Positions 35,301 to 46,300 of a stretch of DNA of 64,000 nt are shown piece after piece. The DNA is taken from the NCBI GenBank assembly GCA_035578175.1, contig JAQMRL010000002.1, forward strand, positions 97,256,748 to 97,320,747, written 5' to 3'. Origin of the DNA: Catonia carolina (taxonomy: Eukaryota > Arthropoda > Insecta > Hemiptera > Achilidae). Numbering within the stretch: position 1 is the first letter of the stretch; each line of letters starts with the position of its first letter. Below the pieces are notes generated by a model. That model was not told the DNA's origin and did not search any database. It saw nothing but the letters and a program-made list of their open reading frames with translations. A program made the translations under genes and the position numbers.

Positions 35301-36949
35301 AATTATCCTGTATATCAGTTGTACTTCAATGTAAAACCTTATGTTTTGTTTTATAAAGTAAGAATATTTTTTTTTAGAAAATAAAAATGTTTTATTTTAG
35401 AAAATAATAAGTATGTTAAGTTAGAAAATAAGAAATGTGTAGCCTATTTAGGAATAAGATAACTAATACATAGTTGTTCCATAAATTTTTTTTCTGTATT
35501 TCTTACAAATTTTATGAATCAGTTAAAAATTTTATTTCTTAATGATTATGTAAATGTGTAATAAAATAAGTAAGATTAACTACAAAGCTGTAGTCTACTT
35601 AGGTAAATGTAATACAGAAAATAAGAATAGGAATAGGAAATATTAATATTTAAAAGTAAGAGTAGCGTTAGTTATTTTTTAAATAATTGTAATTGTTAGA
35701 AAATAAGAGTAGCCATTGGGTTTTATTTTCTTATGATAATTTAATTCTTAGGTAGTTTAAGTTTGAATAAAACTGTTCGTTGGCCAGAATAGTTACAATA
35801 AATAAATAAAGTAACAAATAGTTATCGCATTTTTGAAAATAGAAATTAACAATTATCTGAAAATTATGGGATATGCTCCTCGATCGAAAATAGTTTGGTG
35901 CGATGAAATCTGCAAATGGATCTACCGGGGATGGTCGGTAAAGTCCAGATTTCGAGGTGCAAACTCCACGAGGTGGCCTTGGATAGGTAAAGCACCTTAG
36001 GTGCTTAGTAAAGCACCAAAGTACTGAACTGAAGATAAGAGCCTATGGCTTACATGAAACAGCTTTGTTTATTGCTGATAAGACTATTTATTACTACTAG
36101 CTAGCCCGTGCGAATTGTTGAAATCGACCGGTTTCAAATATAGAAATAAGCATTTGTAAAAATTACTTATCAATCTAAATATACTCGTGTAAAGTAGTTT
36201 CACTCAAAAGCTCTTCTTATTTACTTCTCAACATCGCATTATAGTTTTTACCAAATTTATTTTCGAATTTTTGTAAAACTCCGAAAGGGTCCTCTTTAAA
36301 ACCATTTAAAAATGATTTAAATCCTTTTAGTACAACAATGTATTTAAGCGTAAACAGAATCTTAATTTTAAATACATTGACAAAATTTTGTGTTTCATTT
36401 ATGATTAATGATGACAGATGAAGAATTATTTCCAGATGACAGATTGAATCTGATGTCAGATGAAAAACAAGTTTTTAAAGGATGGTATGATAATTAACCT
36501 CGCCCTGTTATTCAGCTAATCGGTATTGTTTCAATGACAGACAATATTCTGACTATTTTTCTGTACAGAAGCTACAGACATATAGATAGCGAATGGCTAG
36601 AAGTAATACACTACCGTACAGGGTTTGTTTGCTTCAAGAAAAACCAGAATGGTTAGTTACAAAAATATAAGCTCAAAACAACCCATATTTCTACATAAAT
36701 ATTTAAGAAAAAATTAAATTATGAAAACATTCCAAAACATCAGTAGGCTATATCTAAATCATCCAAAACGGAAATAAAGTTTTGCAGTAGAACGAATGAT
36801 TTTAAAGTTCAATAACATGAAAAGGTATTTATTTAAAATATTTCTCTTTTGATTTTATGTTCAACTGCCATATAGTTGAACGTAAAATTTTTTTGACTTT
36901 TCATACATAATATACCTACATTATTTTACGTGAAAATAAAAAATGTTTG

Positions 36950-37130
36950 CCGGCCGCATTGGCGTAGTTGGTCACGTGATCGCCTCTCATCATGCGATCG
37001 TGGGTTCGAATCCCTTTCAGGCACGGGATATATTCATACGTTACAAAAAAATCATGTCATCCTCCATTGTTCACAGTTACACCCCAACGTCGTCGCTAAT
37101 AACCGTTGCAGTTAATGCGACGTTAAATAA
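36950..37130 (+). mobile_element. tRNA-derived SINE, family I
   Basis: GGCCGCATTGGCGTAGTTGG head and GGGTTCGAATCCC B box, like 32172. The body diverges and has CCAACGTCGTCGCTAATAAC before GCGACGTTAAATAAA. Confidence 0.85.
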
Positions 37131-38636
37131 AACAAATGAGAAAAAAGGTTTATTTACTATTTGTTGTCAATTTCTTGTCAACATGAAAAACAAAAATAAT
37201 AATTTAGTCATTCTAATATCTGGAAGTGCTGACGAACAAGTACTCTATATAGTGTTTTCAAAACGCGTTTAAAAGATAAAAAGAGAAAATAAGTTACAAT
37301 TTCTAAACAATGTAAATTTTTAAGAAATGAAACTTGACTTAAACTGTGGTTATCTAGTCTATCGAATTTTTATACAAAATGTACGTAGAGTAATTTTGTT
37401 TAAAAATCTCATTGTATTCTAGAAAGATAAATTGTATCAGTATAAATTTCAAATATCCTAATTCTTTTGTAGTCGATATCAATCTAGAAACCGGATGCTC
37501 GTTTTCTACATCATATGATTTTTGGATTGAGCACGTTTCCAGGAAAATAAATTTTTACGGAAATTAAAAATTAAATTTTAAAATCTTTCGATTGTTTAAA
37601 AAAGATAACGCAGTTCGAGTTATTAAAAGCCAGTAACAGGAAATTTGAAAGAAAATCAATTTTTGGTTCTAATTCTACAATATTCTAAACTTCCTTCTGC
37701 GTAAGATAGTGTAGGCCTACTGTTTATTATTGCACAATTGTTTATAATGTTTATGAATAGATGTTTAACTTAATGTTGCATAAATAAGTAATAACACAAA
37801 ACATGTATGAAAAATTCAATTTTTCCAATAATTTTCCGATATTTAAAAAAATTATCTTAGCCGAGAAGCGGCCAAGACAATCTTAAGAAAGTGCTTTTTA
37901 AAGAAATCATTATTGAAGGCAGAAAATGTTTTCATATTCTGCGTTATGTGAGAAAATATTAATAACAGTAATTACTTATTTTTAAAATAGTCATAAATTT
38001 TGAGCGCGTATTAGCGGGATTGAATATGTATTAAGCGGAAACGTATACACGTGTTTTACCTTATTAATCAAGGGACTTCACGAAAACCGCGTTTTAAGCA
38101 GAAAATCGTTTTAGCCGTGAGCGTATGAAATGGATACTAATGTGTTTTGTTTTTATTACGTTTCCGATGATGTTTGTTTTGTTCGTAACCAAACATTGAA
38201 GTTACCTCAAAGTTTAGAAATTATTTTTGCCAAAATTTAAAACTTTGCGGCTAAATTTCTTGAAATTAATTTTTTCATTGTAAATGGCTGATTATCTCAG
38301 AAACCGTCGTTGGTATCAAACTGAAACTTTGGTAGCACATTAGTTCATCCATTCAAATTACTGTAGTAAGATTTATTTTGTTTTTTGCATCCAACCGTTT
38401 AGCACATAACCTACTTCTAAACCAGGCATGCATCCAAAAGAGTACAAAGGGGCATTTGCCCCCCCCCCCGAAACATATATATTGTGTTTTCTTTTCTGTG
38501 TGTGTCTGCTTTTGTACACAAAATTTTACTTTGCCCCCTCGAAACAATTTCTTGATACATGCCTGTCTAAACACATTACTGGTGGCAAAGTGTGATAGAT
38601 AAAAATTAATAGATAAATATGAAATAAAATTATACC

Positions 38637-38808
38637 TGGCCGTCTCCGTAGCGCAGCGACTAGCGCACTAGCCTATTAAGCGGAAAGCTCCGGGTTGTAT
38701 TCCCGGCTAAGATCTAAAAATTTTAACTCGTTAAAACCCACCGTTACTGTTATAAACCCTTAGTAGTCGCTAATGACCATGCTGTCGATGCGACTTTAAA
38801 TAAACTAG
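38637..38808 (+). mobile_element. tRNA-derived SINE, family IV
   Basis: GGCCGTCTCCGTAGCGCAGC (A-box region), then CCGGGTTGTATTCCCGGC (B-box region), then a body with AACTCGTTAAAACCCACC and a GCGACTTTAAATAAA end. A reversed relative lies at 46080-46265. Confidence 0.75.
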
Positions 38809-38810
38809 AA

Positions 38811-38888
38811 AATCCTCACTAGGAATCATTCAAATCCGGGACTTCTGGCGTAGAAACCGGTGGCTGACCACTACACTACGGGCCAGCC
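38811..38888 (-). mobile_element. SINE family II head fragment
   Basis: On the - strand: GGCCCGTAGTGTAGTGGTCA, then CGGATTTGAATGATTCC in B-box position. It sits head to tail with the SINE at 38637-38808. Confidence 0.6.
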
Positions 38889-39240
38889 AGTACAATTAAT
38901 AAATATGTTATTAATTAACTAGATCTTTGAGCATAGTGTTGGTAAACTTGAAGTATTTTTGTAAACTTTTTCAATTAATCTTTTGTATCTTAAACATTAT
39001 ACAATAAAAATGAATAATTATACCACCATACTTATAAATTACATGTAGTGTAATAATATATATAGGCCTAATAAAACGTAATTATTTGTTTATTGAATAC
39101 CGGGTGTTCTACGGAATTTGAACCATAGGGAAGGAAATAGCATTAATTTTCATTAGTTTGTTATATTTTCTTCCCACGAATAAAAATGAAGACTTGTTAT
39201 AATCAGGAATCATTAGAAAATGTTTGGACCTTTTAAAAAA

Positions 39241-39876
39241 TATCAATTTTGACACATTTTAAGCTGTATTTTAGCTTAAATACAGATATACATAAATTTG
39301 TGACCGTTTTCCATTTAAGTGTTGTAAATTTTATCAAATTTAACATTGTACAATTGGCGTAATGGTAACGTTCTGGTGCAGAGGTGTAAAGATAGGTGAG
39401 TCGAATCCATCCGTGGTAAAAAATTTTATTAAAAAAATATTTTAAAAATTTAATTATTTTTTTTATTTTCGACAATATTTTTTTATAATCTAATATTATT
39501 GCAACAATCAGCTGTTTCTGAAAATTAAATGTTGCTGAAAAAAATATATTAGGTAGGTTTTTAAAATAATACTGAATTTGCTTCCAAAGAAAACAAATTT
39601 TAAAGTAAATAATTTTAGATGATAAAACAAATTGTCAAAATTAAAAAATAAATACATTTTTTTTATATTTCCAATATATTTTTAACAATAAACATTTTTT
39701 ATTACCTTTGATTTGATCCACCTATCTTTACATCTCCGCACCAGAACGTTACCATTACTCCAAACATACAAAGCAAAAGTTCATAAAATTTATAATACTT
39801 AAATGGAAACCGGTTACATATGTATGTATTTCTGCATTTAAGCTAATAAACAGCTTAATATGTATAAAAATTGATA
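39241..39876. mobile_element. Foldback of two inverted tRNA-like SINE units
   Basis: The left arm (39241-39460) and right arm (about 39670-39876) are reverse complements with few mismatches. Each includes a tRNA-like unit: TGGCGTAATGGTAACGTTCT (A box) and GAGTCGAATCCATCC / GATTTGATCC-type B boxes pointing inward, plus flanking TTTCCATTTAAGT and AGCTTAAATACAGATATACA / AGCTTAAATGCAGAAATACA. A spacer of about 210 AT-rich bases lies between them. Confidence 0.75.
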
Positions 39877-41712
39877 TTTTGATCAAAATTTTGTATCAAA
39901 ATTGATATTTTGATACATATTAGGCTATACGTAAATATAATTTGATATTAAATACAATTAAATATATAGTCCAAATTGTTGTGAATAAAATTGTGTAATT
40001 ACTTACTCTTGTGTGTAGCATTTTGAGATGTTTTTTAAAATTAATAATTTAAGTGTTACAATGAATAAAATAAAGCGCTGTTTAAAACTTTACTCGACAT
40101 TTCCTATAAATTACAATTAATTTACCTCTTTTTAAACTCAAAAAAAATTATAACTTCAGTTCTTTAATAGCTAGAGACATAATTGTTTACTAAAGTGTTT
40201 GCCGTTAAATACTACTAAGTGAAGCTTATATTTTAATGAAATGTTACTGATCTATTTTTATTCACTTCAAATAAATAGTCACAAAAAAAATATTATTTTA
40301 TTTCAAGTATTTTCAAGAGATATTTAAAAACGGTTCTGATATATCATAGAAGTTAACTTGATGTTTAGTTTGACACCAATTTAAAGTTTATTAGTTAAAA
40401 TATTATGGTTTTAAATAGACCTATTAGTTTTTAAATATGATTTTTTTCTCGGAAACTATTTTTTATTTTAACTCCTGTCTTTGAGGTTTTAATAATTAAA
40501 AAGAGATTTGTAATAACTCGTTACGTCCATCAGGAACGAAAATAACAATTTTTTTTTAAAACGCTCTTATTCCTTTACTCTTTGAACTAAAAGGCTGAAT
40601 TTTAGCTGACATTAATTAGAAAGCATGCAAAAACACTCCTCTAAAACGCCATATTTTTCCTCTTAAAATTTATCGTGCTTCATGTTCTGAAACATGAACT
40701 AAGTGAAAAATGTGATAAAAACCGGGTACATATTTTGTTTCCAAATCGCTAGAAAATGCCTAATACACTTCTGTGTTTTGTAATTTACACGAATAAAATG
40801 ACAAAACCAAGCTTTAAAATGAGCCGTACCAGAAACTTTTCTGTTTCTTACTTGATGAGTTACGCAGTTCCAAACGCAGGCTTCATCTTTCATTTAACGT
40901 ACGATAATGTGCGTAATTCAATATAATTATAACGTTTTAAGATAGAATTTAAAAATTTTAATAATTATTTAATTATGAAACTTGGAGACCATACAACAAT
41001 TAAAGAAAAACGAAAAATACCTGTCGTTCTGGAACCGTTTAGATTCAAATCATTAGGTAAAGACTGCGAAAGTATCACTATACATTCCAAATATAACAAA
41101 AATTACAGATTGTGAAGTGAAGTATGGGGGAGAATTAGACAACACCAATGTTTGCCAATCGCAAAGTATCTTCTTATTTGTCAGATAAGAATGGTAAAGA
41201 GGATTCACTAAAATATTATTTTAATAAAGAGAAACATTTACTTGAAGAGAAAGAAAACAGTAAGATTTTTAACTTCAAGAGCCCGAAGATATAAAGCACT
41301 TTTTTATGCAGTTGCCAATTTTATGGAAAACTGTGGTTTACATTGAACAACACAAATCGGAAGTAAATAAGGAAAACATTTTGGAAAATGTTAGAAAATT
41401 AAAGATAAAAAAAATAAAATAATGTTTATTTCTGTACGAAAGATGCTTTAAAGCTAAAAAGCTTCATTTTGAACGCCTAGTATACTATGGAAACTGTTTA
41501 AAAATTTTACTTTAAAATTTGAGAACATTAATTGGTTTTGTGCTTTTAATTTTAAGATAAAGAGTTTTACGACTCAATCTGTGTTTTTGTACTTTTACTT
41601 AATTTTTAGTGTTTTGTTTTTACTTCGTTGAATAAAGCTCAACTTGTTTGTTGGTACACGTTTTGAGATAGATAAAATATTATTTTAATATATTGTAAAT
41701 AATAAAACTTAC

Positions 41713-41809
41713 CGTTCATTATATCAGCTTCAATATCATCGGCTTCTGCTGCTAACGTAAAAGCAACTAAACCAATTGCAATAAAAAATAATACAAGAGT
41801 AATTCTCAT
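41713..41809 (-). CDS. Shared signal-peptide/propeptide exon of the cationic peptide locus
   Basis: The - strand ATG at 41809-41807 in a good context (CACCATGAG) starts MRITLVLFFIAIGLVAFTLA, a typical secretory signal, then AEADDIEADIMN and one extra G before the donor GTAAGT (41712). I chose this ATG over the in-frame upstream ATG at 41845 because it starts directly at the signal peptide. Ala/Glu/Asp-rich propeptide beginnings of this sort precede many linear cationic peptides of arthropods. The phase-1 donor fits exactly the AA starts of exons A (28826), B (21734) and C (18437). No coding sequence that would end the protein follows nearby, so a downstream terminal exon is required. It lies about 1.3 kb downstream of the F-box gene on the same strand. 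Confidence 0.65.
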
Positions 41810-41880
41810 GGTGACAGATGTACGACGTGTACTTCTTTCAATCACGAAATAGAATATGAATTAATGTTAAAGGTTCATTA

Positions 41881-41887
41881 ATTTATA
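41881..41887 (-). promoter_or_regulatory. TATA box of the cationic peptide locus
   Basis: The - strand reads GTATAAATTAATG, about 72 nt before the chosen ATG. Transcription would start near 41855-41860 and give a 5' UTR of about 45-50 nt. A TATA box with a short leader is common in inducible secreted-peptide genes. Confidence 0.45.
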
Positions 41888-41999
41888 CAAAATTTTATTA
41901 AAACAAAAAGTGTTAATTTAATTAATGGTGAACCACAACTAACTATTGTGGCCAAATTTTAAAGCGGAAGTAAAATCACTTAAAAATAATAATAAAGGT

Positions 42000-43075
42000 A
42001 TTAATTAACTGAAAAATAATTAGAATCAGATAAGAGTTTCTAAATATTAAGCTTTTTACACTGTTAACTTGTAATACAAAACCGCAATAGCATATCAATT
42101 TAGGAAATGTGTTTTCATAGTAAAACCTATTCGGATGTAGATATTTTTATCTCAATTTGTTTAACAAGTCTTGGTATACGTATGCGTATATTTCTGCTAA
42201 ACTCGGAGGCCGCTAACCATTTTCAACGTGGTTTTTATCATCGTTTTGGGCCTACTTGAACTTCTTGATTATTTTCGGGCGTGATTTATCTATATAACCT
42301 CATAAAAGTTTTTAAAACAGGGCGTTAGACCAGATTTTTGTTTGTAATGAATTTTTTGAAAATCGACAAACATTCGTCCTGTGAAAGAAAAGACATGATT
42401 ACAGCCAATGATGTTTAGAAGAAAATTCGAAATTTCCCCCCCCCCCCACTCCTTTTGATTGGGTAGCAGAGCAGTTGAAAAAAACCAAAGCACGAAATAA
42501 ATAAAAATATATCCGTTTTTTAGGTTTTAGGGCTAATACAAAGAGCGAAATTTCCCTTAATTAAAATGGTGGTAAAATTATGAAGATTCAACAATCCAAA
42601 CGAAGAGTTATGAGAAATTAAGGTACTTTTGGAATTTTCTATTTTATATGAATTTTCTATATTTCTATACATAGTGTAAATCTATCACAGCCTACTTACA
42701 GCCACTTACCCCGATTGGATTTGACTTTTTCCTACTTTCTTTCACAGTTCAAGCGTATTTTGCAGTTACTTCCTGAGATGTTCAAGGCGATATAGAGTTA
42801 TCAGGGTCACTACCAAACCATCGGAACAGCGGATAACTGAAGGAGGACTACTCAATCCCCCAAGACAATCTGTTTATCACTGGAACCCAGTGCTTCCAGT
42901 GTTCTCGTGAATGATTTATCATATTAAAATATGATGCAGAAGGAGTCATCTTTACAAATCATCACTCTCATTTTCCCGAGACAAAACTCCCCCCTCCCCA
43001 CAGGTACACTTCTAAAGCCTAACTTAAATAATTAAACAAAAATATTCTACTCTGAACTTTTAAAAATAAATCAAA
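42000..43075. other. Intergenic sequence between the peptide locus and the F-box gene
   Basis: AT-rich with short homopolymer runs, such as a C-run at about 42437-42447. I see no gene. The promoter of the peptide locus should lie in its lower part. Confidence 0.5.
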
Positions 43076-43077
43076 TA

Positions 43078-43102
43078 TTTATTGTTCCATAATCATTTTA
43101 TT
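43078..43102 (-). terminator. Poly(A) signals of the F-box gene
   Basis: Two AATAAA hexamers on the - strand (about 43102-43097 and 43083-43078), some 60-80 nt after the TGA stop. Confidence 0.55.
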
Positions 43103-43159
43103 TTGTTGTATTACAATAGCCATGCAATCTACTTAATTTTTTCAATTAAAATTTTCCAA

Positions 43160-43305
43160 TCACAGGCAAAATGTACCCATACTAAATTTAATACGCCTGG
43201 TTTGAAAGTACGGCATATATTTTTCAGTTAATTGTTTAATATCATTTTCTGTTTTTCTACCGTAACATGAATCCTTTATTTTAAATATTGTCAGGCATTG
43301 TATTT
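43160..43305 (-). CDS. FBXO39-like last coding exon
   Basis: Acceptor CTATTTACAG. Two bases complete a Lys codon left by the 45156 exon. It reads IQCLTIFKIKDSC, then NDIKQLTEKYMPYFQTRRIK, and ends MGTFCL and TGA (43162-43160). It aligns with the final helix/strand of FBXO39 (EEDKTLQEIYRKYRKLIE region). It was picked over a 44.4-kb open frame because of this similarity. Confidence 0.68.
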
Positions 43306-46300
43306 CTGTAAATAGAAGCAATATATTTCTTTACAGTTCAACATTTTATATAGCTAAAACTTTTACATTAAAGATAACAGTACAATTAAAGAAAAAGGAG
43401 AAAGGAGAATGACAAGGAGAGTGATGGATCCAATAGTTAAAACTGCAAATCTCCTTCTTATAGTTCCTACACGTTCTGGATTTTGACGACCATGTTAGTT
43501 ATTAATACTTTGTTGACTATAGCCCTGAATAGTCGTGTCGTAGACATGGAGTACCAGAGGTTTGTCAGATATTTTTAAGCTGGAGATACTTCTTCTCACA
43601 ATCCTTTCCCAAACACCTTTCCTTACAATATTATTCGCAGTACTTGGTATCCGCTCTCTTTTTGTGCCCTAAATTCATTATGTTCCCTAAGAATTGGAGT
43701 TTTTGAATTCTTACAACAGTGAGTGTTTTTTAATTTTTCTTGACTTGTTCAGAATCTCCTCATTTTTAAAACAGTGTTAATGAGGATGAAAAATCTTGGA
43801 AAGAAATCACCCAAATATAAATTCATAGATCTAAACAAATCGAATGATATATGAAAGAAAATAATGACTTTTTATGCTTAAAGATAAACCAAGAAAGACT
43901 CACAAAACAAATATTGAAAAGCTAAAACAATAAAAAACAAAAAAATATTCAGAGAAACAGAATAAGACAGAATAAGACGGTAATCAAAGATAAAGATGTA
44001 GGTAATAGAAGAAAAGCATAAATTCAGATAAATAGTTGAAAGAAAAGGCTTCTAAAGAAAAGAGTTTAAGAAAATAACATACTGAATTGAAGTGATGAGA
44101 AAAAGCATTTTCGGAATTAACGAAGAAAAACACAGTCCTGTCGATGTTTAGATTTCCTGGTTGCTTTCCACAACGTAGTTGATACCCACAGTTGATCCCA
44201 GATATACTATATTACTGAAAACCTTCGTTCTGGTGCTGCAGTACCAATCGTTTTAAACGATTAAAATGTACGATAAAATTTTCTTTCATCTTATAATTAC
44301 TTAGTATTTTGCCAAATTCGCCTAAAGAGTTATTTTTCAATGCAGATGATGAGAAGGGTGATAGGTGAAAATGAGTGATTAAAATATTTTTTAATACCAG
44401 ACCTTTGACTGGAAATTAAATCCGGAAACCCTGGCATAGAAGCCAGTGGGCTGACTATCACACCATAGACCGGCCTTTTTAGGAATACGTTTTATCTCCC
44501 ATTCCGAGGACTGTATCACATTTTTCAAATTGTTTATGGTATCATCAATATCGTTTTCCGTTTGTAAGCGAACATCTAAATGAATTCGTTTAACTAGTAC
44601 TTGGCGAAAGAGCACAATGCCAGTAGTTTTAGTTAATACCGTTGGTTGTGATTTTTTAATGATAATATCTGCACTGATGATTACTATAACTGGCATGTGA
44701 TAGAATGTTAAATCATAGTAAGATTCAGCGTGAAAATAATTTTATTAAAAATGTTTGATAACAAAAATTTTCTAAAACCCGGAACCTGGTTTAAATCGGA
44801 CGGCCAGTATGTTAGCTCCCCAGATCATATACTTTCCAATTTATTTTTTACCATCGACTTAAAAACTTGCCTATCTCGTGGTGTAAACCTCGTACCCAAA
44901 CTATAGAAATATTTTTTATGTATCGATTTTCTTGAATTTTGTGTCTAGATGGTGAATATAGAGCTGAGATATTAAAAAGCCCAATTGTCTCCTCAATAGC
45001 CTATTGTTTTGTTGTCTGAATAAAATCTTCAAAATTCAATATGCCAGAAATGGTGTAACAATAATTATTATTACAATAATTATTTTCGTAAACAGAAGAC
45101 CAATTTAGGAATTTATTATTTTTGTAGGTTACTTACTAAATAATTTACAACTTACTTGTCTTATTTCTAAGAAAATATAAACAGATTTCTTCCATTGTTC
45201 GGGTGTATTGTAAAGTACCATAATATTCAAAAATTTCCAAGTGGATTAATTTAGCCAGAATTCTTTTAATTAGATTATCTAACCTTTCCCGTGAATGCCA
45301 AATGTAAAACGACAAGGACACTGGAAAGGGAACAAAATTACAGTTTAGATAGAAAGTACCCAAAATTATAATTATTTGTTATTCTTTTTTTTATAATACC
45401 ATAATAAAAGTTGCTTTTCTGTACGCGAATGAATACCTTAGAATGACCTTCCCGGTCATTCTTTCCGGTCATCAGCCTTCCCGGCTGATCTAAGAGAAGC
45501 AAAAATATCTTCCGCAAGATAATGGGCCTGAATATAGTAAACGGACAAAACAGGTTACGAAGAAGATAAGGAAAACGATAAGTAGAAACGATCGGAAAAT
45601 GAAGACTAAAATACGACGGATAACAATACAATGGATGACTAACGGTTGTTAAGAGAAATTAGTAAATCTAAGGAATTGGATAAGTGGTTTAAAGAAGTAA
45701 GTCATAAAGGATATTGAAAAAACTGGGTTTCTTTATATTTTTTTTAATGTCCGGCTTTTTTGCAATTACTGCTAATGCTGACGGTGAAGGATGAAATGAT
45801 TTTTTGTAGTTTATGAAAATATGCTGTACCTGAGTGGGATTTGAACCAAAGACCGCACGATGAGAGGCGAGCACGTTACCAACTACGCCAATGCGGCCGG
45901 CAAAAACTGGAATAGATTGAGAAAACTTAATAAACCAAATTAGATTTAGACATCTGAATTCTGACTCAAAAGCAAAATACAGTATGGACGGACGGAAGAA
46001 AAAAGATTCTGATAGTGTGGGTTGCAAAAGAGCTTCCAGAAATGTCTATAGTTGACTCAATACACAATAGTTCTTTTGTTAATTTATGTATAGTTGCATG
46101 AATATCTGTGTTTATTAGCGACGACATGACTATAGGTTGCGGTACGATATCAGTGGGTTCTATAGTTTAATAATTTACAGATCCTAGCCGGTAATCGAAC
46201 CCCGGACCTTGCGCCTGGAAGTATGCAGTGCAATTTAGTATTCTTAGTGTTTCGCCATGGAGGTAACTCGTTGTTATTTTTATAACAGAAATTTAGGATG

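Noticed and set aside
41148..41425. Small + strand frames (MFANRKVSSYLSDK..., then ALFYAVANFMEN).
   Set aside because: Could be a decayed exon, but no splice sites, frame continuity or family match support it.
43428..43500. - strand stretch reading GRQNPERVGTIRRRF that looks superficially like the NPR motif of the peptide exons.
   Set aside because: No splice acceptor in the right phase, an in-frame stop just before it, and it lies upstream of the leader exon, so it cannot be one of its terminal exons.
44391..44696. 101-codon - strand open frame as the last exon of the F-box gene, ending in a SINE.
   Set aside because: Its core matches a LINE endonuclease-RT linker, the acceptor is weak, and the exon at 43305-43160 fits FBXO39 far better in sequence and phase.
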